The position numbers and the translations under genes were made by a program. Positions 34,040-46,551 of a stretch of DNA of 64,000 bases are shown here, piece after piece. Source of the stretch: Gordionus sp. m RMFG-2023. Taxonomy: Eukaryota; Nematomorpha; Gordioida; Chordodea; Parachordodidae. A model generated the notes under the pieces. It did not search any database. It worked only from the letters and a program-made list of their open reading frames with translations, and was not told where the DNA came from. Positions within the stretch are counted from its first letter, which is position 1; each line of letters begins with the position of its first letter. The stretch lies in contig NC_088776.1 of assembly GCF_954871325.1 (NCBI RefSeq), forward strand, positions 22,058,508 through 22,122,507, written 5' to 3'.

Positions 34040-34310
34040 CATAATCAAAACTTACTTAATCGGGCATGGGCTTTTATCTGTCCCTTTTACTTCCCATGGG
34101 CGTTTAATTGAGTGACTTTGCCACTTACGCGCACAGGTAACTGCGGCCTGCCCAAAAATTGTGGATGGTCCTCTTAATTATTTTCCCATTTTTTATCCCA
34201 GTTTGATGGGTTTTTTCATAAGAGAACCAAGCGTTGCTCTGTTGTATATATAACTTTTGCTATATGTACGACGTTTAGGGCTAGTGATCTTAATATCACG
34301 TATCACGTAA
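34040..34310 (+). repeat. LINE 3' tail, copy 3 (SINE-sized)
   Basis: The sense strand is plus here. GGGCATGGGCTTTTATCTGT, CGGCCTGCCCAAAAATTGTG and the terminal ATCACGTATCACGTAA match the 3' part of the LINE tail at 14355-14600 and copy 2. Only the last 270 bases are present. Confidence 0.65.
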
Positions 34311-34609
34311 ATTCTAATTTATTATTAAAGCCAAATTTTAAAATATTTTGCCTAAAAAACTGGAAACAATAAGATTAATATAAAAGAATTTAAGTTTATT
34401 AAGTGTTTTGTTTTCATTCACATGATATTTGATTTAAAATCCTGTGCCTATTCAAATCTTATGAATTCTAATATTATAAATGTAAATGTATTAACAGACC
34501 ATGCTGGAATGAAAGTTTATTAATGCTTTGTTAACATTTTATTTGAACTAATTTTATTATACATGCATCACAATTATTATAAAGTAATGTAAGATTTAAT
34601 AAAAATATT

Positions 34610-34816
34610 TAGTGATAAGAGTTTGGCTAGACTCTGGAGTAAATAATTCTTTTTCCACTATATACTCTAGCTTTCTTAATGAATCTTGATCCCTTAGATG
34701 TTCATGAGCATATTCAAGAAAAGTATAATAACCATTAAGAGCCTGATTTTTTGTAATTAAATGATCAGATATCTCTAGGTTCCCTTCGTCATTCTCGGAG
34801 CTTTCATAACCTTCTA
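34610..34816 (-). pseudogene. pogo/Tigger transposase, C-terminal piece
   Basis: On the minus strand the frame reads EGYESSENDEGNLEISDHLI then NQALNGYYTFLEYAHEHLRD and QDSLRKLEYIVEKE. This is the acidic tail and last helices of a Tigger-type transposase. It continues the gene whose main part is at 45025-46244, the gypsy element 2 sitting between them. Confidence 0.7.
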
Positions 34817-34858
34817 TAAAAAATAAGATTAATTAAAATTTTAAGTAATTAAACCTTC

Positions 34859-35118
34859 TGTTGATTGATCATATTAAATAGTTAATCTTATATTATTAAT
34901 TGATATGTTTGATATAATTTAACTATTTCAATTACCATAGTCGACTTTGGTTATTTTTAATTTACTTATTATTCACTAAACGTGATTGTAAACATTTGTT
35001 ATATTATATAATTTTCAATTAACTTTTATATATATATACTGATATATTTTTAGTTCTTTAAGACATAGAATAATAATAAAATATTTTAAAAAATAATTAA
35101 TTTGAATAGCTTACTTCA
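34859..35118 (+). repeat. 5' LTR of gypsy element 2
   Basis: 260 bases, TG...CA ended, near-identical to 44754-45046 over about 230 bases. The CCTTC duplication lies outside and the primer site inside. Confidence 0.92.
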
Positions 35119-35422
35119 TGGTGCCCCGGTTACGGTGGTACGTTTTTTCGTTTTTCTTTTTTTAAAAAAAAAAAGTATATAATAAAAGTTTAAAAAATTA
35201 AAATATATCCTTACCTTAAAAATAATTTTCTTTCGATTTCTTTTGTAAAAATAAAAAGTAAAGGAATTACTTATCAAATTCGTCGTTCGATATTGGAGAT
35301 GATAAAAGGACAAATAAAATTTTTTGACTTTTCTTTTCGATAGTCAAAATTTTATCCAAATTTACAAAATTATAAAAGGTAAAAAAAATAAAATAAAATA
35401 TATATATAAATAAAAGAGTAAT

Positions 35423-35692
35423 ATGATAAAAAATAGTTTTTCATCAAAATCTTTCAATTTCTACGTTAGGATGTTTTGTTTCAAAGCTTTTAACATACCG
35501 CACTGCATAATTATTGATAAGATGTTGAGGGAAATGGGAGGATGCAGTAGATTCTCTTATGTCCGAAATAACAGGACGAATGAAATTCACTTTTACTTTA
35601 AAACCCTCCGAGAGATGATCAATACTTATATGTCTCTTAATGGAAAGCCTTACGTTTTTGATAAAAATAAATTACGGAATATTAGAAATTAA
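35423..35692 (+). other. Small open frame in the gypsy 2 leader, unrecognised
   Basis: An 89-codon frame sits between the primer site and Gag. It contains FNIPHCIIIDKMLREMGGCS and HFYFKTLREMINTYMSLNGK. The composition is less biased than random AT-rich frames nearby. I do not recognise it; it could be a leader peptide, part of an ancestral Gag, or chance. Confidence 0.3.
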
Positions 35693-35914
35693 ATGTTAAA
35701 TCTTAAATATCTTTGCAAACATTATACGCTTTATATATTTGACATACTACATTTATAGGGTATAGAAAATTTTCCCTATGTTACGTTATTAAATAAAAAT
35801 TTACGCGATGCTTAACAGAAGTCTATAGAATATTAATAAAAATTTTTTAATTTTCCTTCATAACTTAAAGTAGTATGAAATTCTTTGTGACAAGTCAAGT
35901 CTAGATATTTATAG

Positions 35915-36135
35915 ATAATTCAAATTAAAACTTAGTGGACTAAATTCTCTTTATAAATTAGAATTAAATTTTTCACAGACAAATTATATTGAAACTTAGT
36001 GGACTAAATCCTCTTTACGAATTTGAATTAAAATTTTTATAGACAAACTATATTGAAACTTAATGGACCACATTCTCTTGATTAAAATTAAAATTTTTTA
36101 GACAACTTAAATTTGATTTTAATGGGCTACAATGT
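35915..36135 (+). repeat. Tandem repeat in the gypsy 2 leader, about 3.5 copies of a 65-base unit
   Basis: The words AACTTAGTGGACTAAATTCT, CTTTATAAATTAGAATTAAA and TTTTTCACAGACAAATTATA recur with changes from about 35925 to 36125. Confidence 0.7.
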
Positions 36136-36191
36136 TTTGCTTTTACGATTTTAAATATTGAAAGTTTACCTTATTTAAATAAAATTTTAAC

Positions 36192-37600
36192 ATGGATGAT
36201 AAATTAATTCTTACGCAGACTCAATATGTTCCTAAATTTCCCGTGTTATCAGGGAAATTGTCGGAAACTTACATTAACTTAATTGAAACTTATTTTGAAG
36301 GACATATTGGGCCAGATTCATCTAAAGTTAGGACACTACTATGTAGCTTACCAATTGAGATTGTAGACCAAGTTACGTCGATATGTTCTAAAGCACAGTT
36401 AAAAGACTTTAATATTGTTTTTGGTAAATTGAAACTAATAATTCCAAGTGAGGACATGAATGTAAATATAAAGAACTTTAACTTAGCGGTACAAGGTGCC
36501 GATGAGTCCTTCCATACTTTTTATTTTAGGATTTCAAAACTTCATAAAAAATGCGATTTTGATAACGATACGAGAATGATTAAGAAATTAATAACTTGTT
36601 CTTTAAATGATAATATCAGAAGGAAGTTAAATAAACATAAGCACAAAGGCTTAGATAAGATGATGAAATTAGGAGTTGAGTTAGATGGCAGCAATATTAA
36701 GCCGGAGATTAGCGATACAAATTATATAGATAAAAACGAAAATTTTATAAAAAATGATTCTAAAACTTTTAATAGTAAGGGGAATTTAATAATTTTAGGC
36801 CAAGTGATATAAATAGCAGAAACTACCAAAACAGTAATTTCCGAATAACGAGGGTCACTCTAGAAATTTTAGTAATAATCAATCTTCAAACAACTACAAT
36901 TCAAACAATTTTGGTAGGAACAACGCTCGGCAAAATTTTAACTATAATTCAAACAATTACGGTAGGAACAACACTCGGCATAATAACAATTCAAACAATT
37001 ATGGTAGAGGTACTTGGCAAAACAACAACAATTCAAACTATTACGGAAGAAACTCCATGTGGCACAATAACAATAATGCAAACAATTATGATAGAAACAA
37101 TGCCTGGCAAAACAACAACAATTCAAACTATTACGGAAGAAACTCCATGTGGCACAATAACGATAATGCAAACAATTATGATAGAAATAATGCCTGGCAA
37201 AACAACAACAATTCAAACTATAACGGAAGAAACTTCAGGTGGCACGATAATAGCAATTCAAACAATTATGATAGAAATAATGCCTGGCATAACAATAATA
37301 GAGATGGTGGAAACAATACATGGAAAAACTATAATCTAAGAAAACAAATACAATATCATGATCAGAGCCAAAGTAATAGCAACAATTGCAATAAGAATAT
37401 TGAAGAGATTGTGGAAAATAAAAATGATGTTACACAAAATAATAATGATAGTGATTTTAATATCAACAATTTAACAGAGCATAAACTCAATGACAATGCA
37501 TTCATGGCTTCCTTAAAAATAATGATGTTACCGTTACAATGCAAGTCGATACTGGATCTAAATTCACAATTATACCTCATGATATGGCTAAACAAATAGG
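36192..37600 (+). pseudogene. Gypsy 2 Gag-like region with Asn-rich repeats
   Basis: The Gag-like protein begins MDDKLILTQTQYVPKFPVLS and contains SFHTFYFRISKLHKKCDF (capsid-like). It is followed by an Asn-rich array made of a 30-codon (90-base) unit, for example NNANNYDRNNAWQNNNNSNY, at about 36860-37300. No CCHC knuckle is seen; the basic Asn/Arg/Gly array may replace it. Confidence 0.65.
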
Positions 37601-40184
37601 TATTAAAGATCTTAAAAAGTCCACTCTACAACTCACAGCTTATGATGGAAACTTAATTAAAATTATTGGCGTCACTCATGTTAAAGTAACCTACGAAGGT
37701 ATCACCAAACACTTGCATGCCGTGGTCGTTAAATCTAATAAAAATGCGTTATTGGGACGTATGTGGATTAATGCCTTTAGTAATATTTTGAACAAATTTA
37801 TATCAAACATTGATACCAACTATGAAGATGAAACAAAGAAATTAATAAAAGATTGCGAATCTAAACTGACTAAAAAACCGATCAACAAAGGGAATGTCAA
37901 GATATATCTACGTAATGACGCCAAACCGAAAATCATACCACCTAGACGGTTACCTTATTCAAAGATAGACGCTGTCACTAGAGAACTTACGAGATGGATA
38001 GGAGATGGAGTCATTGAGCCGGTAACAGATGTCCGATGGGCAATAGCGATAAGATCGTTTATTCTTGGAAGTGGGTATCTGAAGTCCTCAAGGGCTGGGT
38101 TGACAGTGTCTTTGAAGTCGGCGCAAACCCTAACGCTACCATTATCCTTGTAGACAGCGAGGAAGGGAAGAAGTTCACCAAGATAGATTTCAAGGATGCG
38201 TTTCTACAAATTCCCATCGACAAAACCTGCAGAGACATATTAACTATATCTACACACAGGGGGTACTACCGGTTTACCAGACTTCCTTTTGGGTTAAAGA
38301 CTTCATCTGCGATTTTTCAACAAATTATGGATCAAATTTTCAGTGACATGAAAGATGTCGTATTTTATATTGATGATCTACTAATAACGGGAAGTAGTGA
38401 CGATGTTCATTTCAACAACATAAAGAAGGTTTTTAAAAGAATACTATCTCATGGCTTAGTGCCTAATTTTGCAAAAAGCTTATTTTTCAAAAAAAGTCTA
38501 AGGTTCTTAGGACACGACATCGACGCCAATGGGATCCACGCCAACCATGACAAGATCGAGGCGATCGTTAAAATGACGGAACCAAAATTAGCCGCGGAAT
38601 TGTCAACGTTTCTAGGTATGGCCGGTTACTACAGAAAATTTTTGAACAACTTCGCTGAAATAGCTGATCCTTTATACATGATTGTCAACAAAAAAAAATG
38701 GGAGTGGAAATTTTGATGATCTAAAGACATTGATTATTCTATCTCCAGCTTTGACGTACTTTAATCCTGAATTACCCATCGGAATTGCGACTGATGCATC
38801 TAAAAGAGGTTTAGGAGCTGTTTTGTTTCACACCGAAAAAGATGGCAAAGAAAAGCCAATAGCTTTTGCCTCGAGAACGTTAGCAAAGTCCGAGATAAAT
38901 TATACCAATATTGAGCGTGAAGCTCTGGCCATTATGTTTGCAATCAAGAGATTCCAAGAATACTTGATAGGGACCAAGTTTACTATTATAACCGACCATA
39001 AGCCATTAATCCATATTTTTACCAAAGGACTGAAAGATAATAGTACCATGTCCTTAAGATTACAAAAGTGGAATATAATTTTGTGGGGTTACGACTTTAA
39101 CATCAAGTTTAAAGCTGGCAAATATAATGTTGTTCCTGATTGCCTCTCGAGATTACCACAAGTAGGTGTGGATGACGCTATTGATGATATCCCGATTATA
39201 AATGACTTTGGCGATATACCTCTGAGTTTTGACCAAATACGGGATCAAACATCCAAAGATTTTGAACTATCTCAAGTTATGAGTGACATAAGATAATGTG
39301 CCTATCCAAAATAAAATTTATGAAAATATTGAATACGAACTAAGTATCATTAAAGATTGTCTGTACAAAAGCGACAAAATAATAATTCCATCAAGTCTGA
39401 GAAATAACATACTGAAGGCGTTACACGAAGGTCATTTGGGAGCAGGTAAAATTAAATCCTTAGCCAAAGATCGTATGTGGTGGTCTGGTATGGTCAACGA
39501 CATTGATTTGGAAGTCAAAAGTTGCGATGATTGTAATATTTATCATGACAATCCAAAGAAAATACAAAATCCATTGGGTAGCAGCAACTAAACCATTTGA
39601 AAGGATACACATAGATTATGCGGGTCCATTTTTTACAAAGAATTGGTTGATAATCGTTGATGCTTACAGTAAATTTCCGGTTATAGTTCCGGTAAAGAGT
39701 ATTACGACTGAATTCACGTTAAAGGAAATTTATAAAATTATTTCACTATTTGGTATACCTGAAACCATTGTTACAGATAATGGTACCAATTTCACGAGCA
39801 AAGATTTTGAAAAATTTTGCAGCAATTATGGTATAAAACATGTACTAACGTCGGCCTACCATCAGCAATCTAATGGACAAGCTGAACGTATGGTGAGAAC
39901 ATTTAAAGCTCACATGAAAAGAAACATAAAGATTGACTTAGAAACTGCGCTGGACAGATTTTTGTTCAACTATAGAAACATGCCGAATGACACTACGGGA
40001 GTTACACCGTCCAAGAGAATGTTTAACCGCGACATTAGAATAAAGTGGGATTTATTAAAACCTTTGGAGGATAAAGTTGATGAAGTCAACATATCGTTAC
40101 CACGAAATCAAACTTTTAATAGAGGAGACTATGTTTGGTATAAGAAACAGGGTGATGATACGTGGTGCAAAGGCAGCATCAAGC
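37540..40184 (+). pseudogene. Gypsy 2 Pol region (protease, RT, RNase H, integrase)
   Basis: Protease (MQVDTGSKFTIIPH), reverse transcriptase (TKIDFKDAFLQIPID, LPFGLKTSSAIFQQ, VVFYIDDLLITG), RNase H (GIATDASKRGLGAVLFH, TDHKPLIHIF, DCLSRLP), integrase zinc finger (HEGHLGAGKIK, CDDC) and core (HIDYAGPFF, VTDNGTNFTS, SNGQAERMVRTFK). The hAT at 40185 interrupts the integrase C-terminal part, and the tail resumes at 43850. Confidence 0.85.
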
Positions 40185-43100
40185 CAGGGCCGTAGCCAGG
40201 AATTTTCACTTAGGGGGGCCAAGTGCTTACTTGGGGGGGGGGGCACTATTTTTTTAAAATCAAACAAATAATTACGCATTCATAGAAATTTTTTCCTAGT
40301 TTTATTAAAAATTTAATAACAAAATAATACTATAATATGAATATACAAAAAAAAATAATACTATAATATGCATATACAAAACAAAATATTACTATAATAG
40401 AATACGGCGATTTTTATTTTTAAATTTTAATATAAATGAACTAAAAGATAAATTCTGCGTTATTCTTTTTTCATACGCCATTAATACTAAATTTTGTTTA
40501 CGTTTATCCTTCATAGACTCTCTACTGCTCGATAAAACTCTCTTTAATGTAGAGAACGAGGCCTCACAAGAAGCCGTTGATATCCCAATGATTATCGCTG
40601 CTGAGTAGCATTTATATAATTCTTTAAATGCATGATTATATTTTTTTTATACATAATATGTAAGATGTTTTCAAAATTATGATTTTCTTTAGCTTCCGAA
40701 GCTAGCAATCCTTTTGCTATCTTCATTTCATGATGCAGTGTTTCCATATTTAAGTTTAACAGGGATTTTAATGGGGCCATTTTATCTGATAAAAAATAAT
40801 CAGGGTCAAGGGGGAACAATGTATTAAAAGATGAAAAAAGATTAAAATCATCTTCTGTAAATCGGTCTAAAAAACGATCCACAAAGTTATCTATAATTTC
40901 ATAATATATCCTTTATAAAGAACTCCAATTGGAGTCTTTTTCACAATCGAATTATAGTTTGCTATCAACTAAAAAATCTTGGAAATTTTTAGGCGTTTTA
41001 CGTACCCGTGATGATTTTTGGGGAGTGAGATTAAATTTTGATAAAAGTTTTTCAGCCTTAATCATAATCAAAGCAAAAGAATTATCACTTCTTTTATTTT
41101 TTAATATATTGATAGTAGAATCAATACAATTTTTAGCATCCACTAAATTAGTACCTACTGATTGTAGATACTTATTTAGTGGATCTATTGTAATTAATAT
41201 CTCATAAATTATGATGGCTAATATAATGTAATTTATATTAATACATTGAGATAAAAGACCAGAGGCTTCGACTGAATCAAGAATTGAAACCTCGGAATTA
41301 AGAGTTCTATTAGAAAAGTAAAATAATACTTCACCAATAGCCTCAAAATTCTCATAAATAATGCGAGATGTTTCTAAATGACCAGTCCATCTCTGGTCTA
41401 AAAGTCTCTTAAGGGTGTGGCCTGTATATTTACAGGATACGTTAAAACGCCTGAAAAAATTATACAATGCATTTGATAAATTAAAAAAATTAGAAATATT
41501 AACAATATTATTATACCAATTTTGAACCACAAGATGCAACTTGTGGTTGTAGCAATGTATAAAAGGAACATTTTTATTAATTTTTTTTTGAAGAAGTGTT
41601 TGCACTCCTCCATTTCGGCCAGACATAACGTTTGCACCATCATATGCCTGGCTTATTATATTAGCTGAATTAATATTTAGATCATTAAGTTGCTTTAAAA
41701 TGCAATCTGTAATGCTTTCAGCAGAAAGACACTCTAAATTAATGATTCCTATTAAATTTTCTTGGATTTCTCCAGAAAAAATATAGCGAATTATTATGCT
41801 CAGATTTTCACAACCTGAAGCATCTTTTGTCTCATCGGCCTTAAGACAAAAAAAAAGGCATCTCGCTTTTATAATATTTGTCTGAAATATGTTCAAGCAC
41901 CATATCTGCCATAATGGATATTACTTCGTTTTGAATCTGTGGTGATGTATACTGGGCATTTTGGGGTATAAATTTCATAATTTTATTTAATTCAGGGTCT
42001 TTTTGGATGGTGTAGGAAAACATTGCTATAAATAGTCCAGAAGAATAAATTATGTTTTCATCTTTTGCAGCATCCGTAATATTTGTGGAACCAGTCCCAC
42101 GGAAAGGTAGCTCTTGTATGCTAAGAAACAGCATCAAATCAAATATTGATTTAATATAATATTGATTACGATTAATTTGATCACCTCCCAACATTTTAGT
42201 TATTTCTGTACCATTGTTTATATTTTGATTTTTATCATGCCATATTGTAATTGAATTTAAATGAGCTTTTGAGCTCTCGTGTTTAAGCAGTCCCTTCTTG
42301 GCAGCTAACGCATTTTTCCAATTTCTGAATCCTATTTGTCCAAATTCATCACTTGGATTACACAAGTATTTCCTACATGGAAAACAAAAGGCAGCGTCAG
42401 CTTCTACACTATACTCCAACCAGTCTCGGCCTCTATACCATGATTTTTGAAATGATCTTTGCCTTCCATGGATATCTTTTTTCGCGTAATTGTTTATTTT
42501 GATTTGATTTGGTTTATTCTGGCCAAGGTCACCAGGGATTTGAATTGAACCATTAGAGGTTTGACACTAAAAATATTATAATTAATAAATTGTAATGAGG
42601 GAAAGGGTCATAAATAATAATGGTCATCAGGATGGGCGAAGGAAGGGCATGCTGAAAATGAACAAACACAAAATTTATCTTGTATTTAAGATACAAGTTA
42701 CTGTAGTGCCCAACCCTGATGAAGATTATCAGTAAAGTTGATCAGTAAAATTTCAGTATTAAAAACTAGAAAAAAGTCATAAACATTATATCTTTAAAGA
42801 ATAACAAAAAAATATAATATTTTTATATTTATAAATCAATTACCAGTTGCTTCTTGACAATGAGAGACTGAGCTGCTAGATGAAGATGATTGAGTCTCTT
42901 CTTCGTCTTTATTTGTTTTAAAATCAAAATGTAATAATGAAACACCATAATCTCCTACTCCTATTCATATTGTCAAAAAAAAATAAATAGAAAAATTTGG
43001 GTTAAATTTTAAACTATTTACCATCTTCCTCCTCTTGATTTTCTAGATTAGCTTCATTCATATCTTGAAATATGAGTAAATATATTTATTTTAATAATTA

Positions 43101-43849
43101 AAATTATTATACAAAAATGATAATATTAATAATAAATGTCTTTCTCTTATCTTATATAAAATATATATATTATATTAAATAATAATATACAAATATTGCC
43201 CTTATATCAATATCATATAAGTCATGAAATAATAATATAAATTTATACTAAATATGAGAAGAATCAGTTTCTGAAATTTCTGATGTAGTATTACTAGTAG
43301 TTTGTAGAGGTGATGTTGCTTGACATTTGTTTAACTTTAACTTAAAATAAGAGTTTATAATTGATTGTTTCTTCATAATTTTAAAATAAACGCTCTAAAA
43401 TAAAATAACTGGTTATATATTATAATATTAATGTGATACCTATAGAGAATGTGATACACAACAAAAACAGATGAAAAAAAATGAATGAATGATAATTTAA
43501 TATTGGGTAAAAATAAAAATAAAACAGGATAAAAAAAAATTTTACAAACTAGATATGTTTGTAGAATAAATATTCAAAATTTATTTTAAAAATATAAAAA
43601 TAATCAATTCTAAATAGACATGTTTTTTGAATATTTTTGAATAAATATTTAAAATTTATATTAAAAATATAAAAATAATCAATTCTAAAAAAAAAATTCA
43701 AATTTGGGGGGGGGGGCAGAAAAATTTTTGGGGGCCACTTTTGGGGCCGAAGATTTTTTCTGGGGGCCAGGTTTGGGGGCCAAAATTTTTTTTTTGGGGG
43801 GGGGGCGGGCCCCCCGGGGCCCCCCCGTGGCTACGGCCCTGCATCAAGC
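40177..43849 (-). mobile_element. hAT transposon with TTF-type zinc finger (ZMYM1-like), copy A
   Basis: The element runs 40185-43841. Ends: CAGGGCCGTAGCCAGGAATT on the left and, reverse-complemented on the right, CAGGGCCGTAGCCACGGG. Perfect 8-base duplication CATCAAGC (40177-40184, 43842-43849). It is 3.66 kb, a full-length size. Long G-runs occupy both ends. A multi-exon transposase lies on the minus strand. A second copy starts at 60849. Confidence 0.95.
40392..43377 (-). pseudogene. hAT transposase with TTF zinc finger, copy A (nearly complete)
   Basis: Likely exon 1 starts at 43377 (MKKQSIINSYFKLKLNKCQ), then short exons near 43066-43020 and 42968-42844 (SSSSSSVSHCQEATGN), then a long last exon from about 42570: GSIQIPGDLGQN, RSFQKSWYRGRDWLEYS, VEADAAFCFPCRKYLC (TTF zinc finger), GFRNWKNALAAK, KHESSKAHL. 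Catalytic region: LKADETKDASGCENLS (first Asp), AYDGANVMSGRNGG (second Asp), IHCYNHKLHLVV (C-x2-H), LLDQRWTGHLETS. C-terminus: GISTASCEASFSTLKRVLSS with the catalytic-type Glu, ending at 40392. Two or three frame changes (near 41850, 40920 and 40640) break it, but all key residues are still visible. Confidence 0.88.
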
Positions 43850-44082
43850 TTAAAGAGAGTTACACTATGTTCCAAGTTTATACTGATAAAGGGATAGTAA
43901 GAAGGCATCTCGATCAGTTAAGGAAAAGAGAATGTTACAACAGTTTAAAATATTATGAAATTGACCCTAAGAATTCCTCTAAGGGGGGAAGTGTGGACAC
44001 GAAGAATGAGATTAAGATACCAATTACTAGACCAATAAGAATTAAAAATAAACCTGATTACTTAAAAGATTACGTGCTTTAA
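43850..44082 (+). pseudogene. Gypsy 2 integrase C-terminal tail, beyond the hAT
   Basis: YTMFQVYTDKGIVRRHLDQL then RKRECYNSLKYYEIDP is the basic tail that ends in KNKPDYLKDYVL at 44082. It continues the integrase from 40184 across the inserted hAT. Downstream, 44100-44210 holds a short tandem array of AAAACGCTAAAAATATA-type units. Confidence 0.7.
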
Positions 44083-44753
44083 ATTTAAAAATTAAACGCT
44101 TATAAAATATGAAACGCTAAAAAATGTAAAACGCAAAAAATGTAAAACGCAAAAAATATAAAACGCTAAAAATATAAAACGCATAAAACGCTAAAAGTAT
44201 AAAACGCTATGATTAACTTAACACCTAGAAAATAATATAATAATCATTATGATTTATCATTCCTTATTCTGGATTAAAATTTTATTCCTTATTCCATAAA
44301 TTATCATTCCTTATTACATATTTTATTGTTCCGAAATTCAAAATTTTATTCGTGTATATTATTCATATATTTGATTTGATCAACTATTCCAAATTACATA
44401 TTCCGATTTATTCCAAATTCCAATATTCGACTGGATTAATTATGAAACATGATAATAACAATTTTGAGAAATGTGAACAACATACGATAAGGATATCAAG
44501 CCAACGATAACGTTCAACGATTTTATCAAACCTACGCGATTGATTCAAGCCTACAAAAAACGTACAAACTCACGCAACTCTAATAAACGATTTTATCAAA
44601 CCTACCTGATAGAATCAAGCCTACGAGAACATTTGAGACTTATGAGCTAACCAAGATATAACCGAGTACAATCGAAACGGGAAAAAACTTCTGGGACAAC
44701 AAGCTCTCGATGACTGCTGAGAAGAAGCTTCGTTCTTTGTAGAAGAGGGGGAA

Positions 44754-45046
44754 TGTTGATTGATTATATATTTAAATAAATTTAAATAATTAATCTTAAA
44801 TTTATATAGTTAATCTTATATTATTAATTGATATGTTTGATATAATTTAACTATTTCAATTACCATAGTCGACTTTGGTTATTTTTAATTTACTTATTAT
44901 TCACTAAACGTGATTGTAAACATTTGTTATATTATATATTTTTCAATTAACTTTTATATATATATACTGATATATTTTTAGTTCTTTAAGACATAGAATA
45001 ATAATAAAATATTTTAAAAAATAATTAATTTGAATAGCTTACTTCA
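44754..45046 (+). repeat. 3' LTR of gypsy element 2
   Basis: 293 bases, longer than the 5' LTR because of an extra AT-rich stretch near its start. The polypurine tract lies just inside and the CCTTC duplication outside. Confidence 0.92.
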
Positions 45047-46244
45047 CCTTCCAACTCTAATCTTATCTGATTACAAATATTCTGACCATCCAAAATTTTA
45101 TGGCAGCTAGCATCATCATCGTGTAACGCATATTCTTCAAATATGGGATCAAATTCATCTTCTTTGTTGTCAGTTTTTATAAGATAGAGGCTATCATAAA
45201 GTGTAAATCTTTTATAAAAAGAGGTGGTGTCATTTCCTTCCATCAATGTTATCATTTTTCTCATGATACCCTTTTTATAATGACATTTAAAGGATCTAAT
45301 TGCACCCATGTCCAAAGGTTGAATTAATGATGTTGTATTTGCTGGTAAAAAAATTAATTTTATATTGTTAAATGTTAATTTTGTTTTGTGACAAGATGCA
45401 TTGTCACAAAACAATAAAATTTTCTTCATTAATGAGGAATCCCATTCTCTTAGGATATCTTCAAAAGTTGAGGTTGTCATCCAGCTGCTTTTATTGGAGT
45501 GTATTTTACTGGTAATTTTTTATTTTTAAAGCACCTAGGGTTTTTAAATTTCCCTACAACATATACCTTTTTATCAGATCCATCCCCATTTATGATAAAT
45601 AGAACTGTGACCTTTTCCTTATCTGGTTTGAAGCCCAGTGGTTGAGTTCCACTAAATTTCATTGTGCCCTTTGGTAATGCTCGGTAGTATAGTCCTGTCT
45701 CACCACAATTGTAAATATTACTCCTTTGATAATCTTTAATCAGAGATGGGAGTGTATTTCTGCTCCATTCATTTGCATTAATAATATCTGCACTCCCCTT
45801 TTCATTGCAAACATTATGAAAATTTATATTCTGTCTTTTCCTAAATCTCTGCAACCAGCTGCTAGTAGGAATGCCTATAATTTATATATATATATATTAT
45901 AAAAACTTATAATTACCTTCATTGAATGTTTGGCTAAAAAACAAAGCTTTTTCTAACAACACTGGCCCATTTAGACTGCAATTTCTACTTCGCATTTGGG
46001 TAAACCAAACCAATAAAGCTGCTTCTGTCTTTGGGTAACAACTCATTCTAACTCTTTTAGTTGTAGGAGGTTTATTCCTTAGAAATTGTGAGCATATATT
46101 TTCTTTATTCGCTATTAAACATTAGATTGTCGAGACGTGGCAATTGTAATTTGATGCTAATTGTGTTTTTGATATAGTGTTTAATTTATCAATTATTTCT
46201 TTTTTATGCTTCAGGGTTAATGTTTGGAATAATTTTTTTACCAT
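45025..46244 (-). pseudogene. pogo/Tigger (CENPB-type) transposase, main part
   Basis: The start ATG is at 46244 (MVKKLFQTLTLKHKKEIIDK). The N-terminal psq/CENPB helix-turn-helix (QLASNYNCHVSTI) is interrupted by one in-frame stop. A second DNA-binding part has RVRMSCYPKTEAALLVWFTQ then MRSRNCSLNGPVLLEKALFF. A 40-odd-base GT-AG intron (about 45878-45918) seems to follow. The DDE core has IYNCGETGLYYRALPKG, FCDNASCH and FLPANTTSLIQPLDMGAIRS. The usual DETG motif reads GETG, so the first catalytic Asp is lost, and one frameshift lies near 45479 (KAAG against MTTSTFED). The second and third Asp are kept. The gene was probably spliced, and the protein is inactive. Confidence 0.85.
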
Positions 46245-46551
46245 TTTTATATTAATTTCTGGCGTGGTAATTAATGAATGAATGACTGAATGGAAAAAGG
46301 TTAAATAAAAAAAATGATGAATAATTTTTTTCGATAAATTTTTTTTATTTTTTCACTTATCCGATTAAATTAACGTTATTGTCATATAAATGGGACCTGA
46401 AAAATTTTGCAATTATCCGATATTTCGCAATTAACCGATTCGCAATTATAAATGTAATTTAACATTATACCATAGTAATTATTATCAAAATCGCTGGGTT
46501 TTTTCGCATTTAAAAGTTTTTGCACTTAAGCGATATGCAATTAAATGATTA

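Larger units (their letters stand above)
34854..45051 (+). mobile_element. Ty3/gypsy LTR retrotransposon 2, broken, with a hAT inserted (fossil)
   Basis: The 5' LTR is at 34859-35118 and the 3' LTR at 44754-45046, both starting TGTTGATTGAT and ending ACTTCA. They are nearly identical apart from an indel near the start. It is flanked by the 5-base duplication CCTTC (34854-34858, 45047-45051). TGGTGCCCCGG directly follows the 5' LTR as the primer site, and AGAAGAGGGGGAA precedes the 3' LTR as the polypurine tract. Gag, protease, RT, RNase H and integrase follow in gypsy order. It has a handful of breaks plus the hAT insertion at 40185. It appears fairly young. Confidence 0.92.

Noticed and set aside
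36911-37339. 142-codon Thr/Ile-rich plus-strand frame and 92-codon Cys-rich minus-strand frame
   Set aside because: Both are shadows of the Asn-rich repeat array of gypsy 2 Gag.
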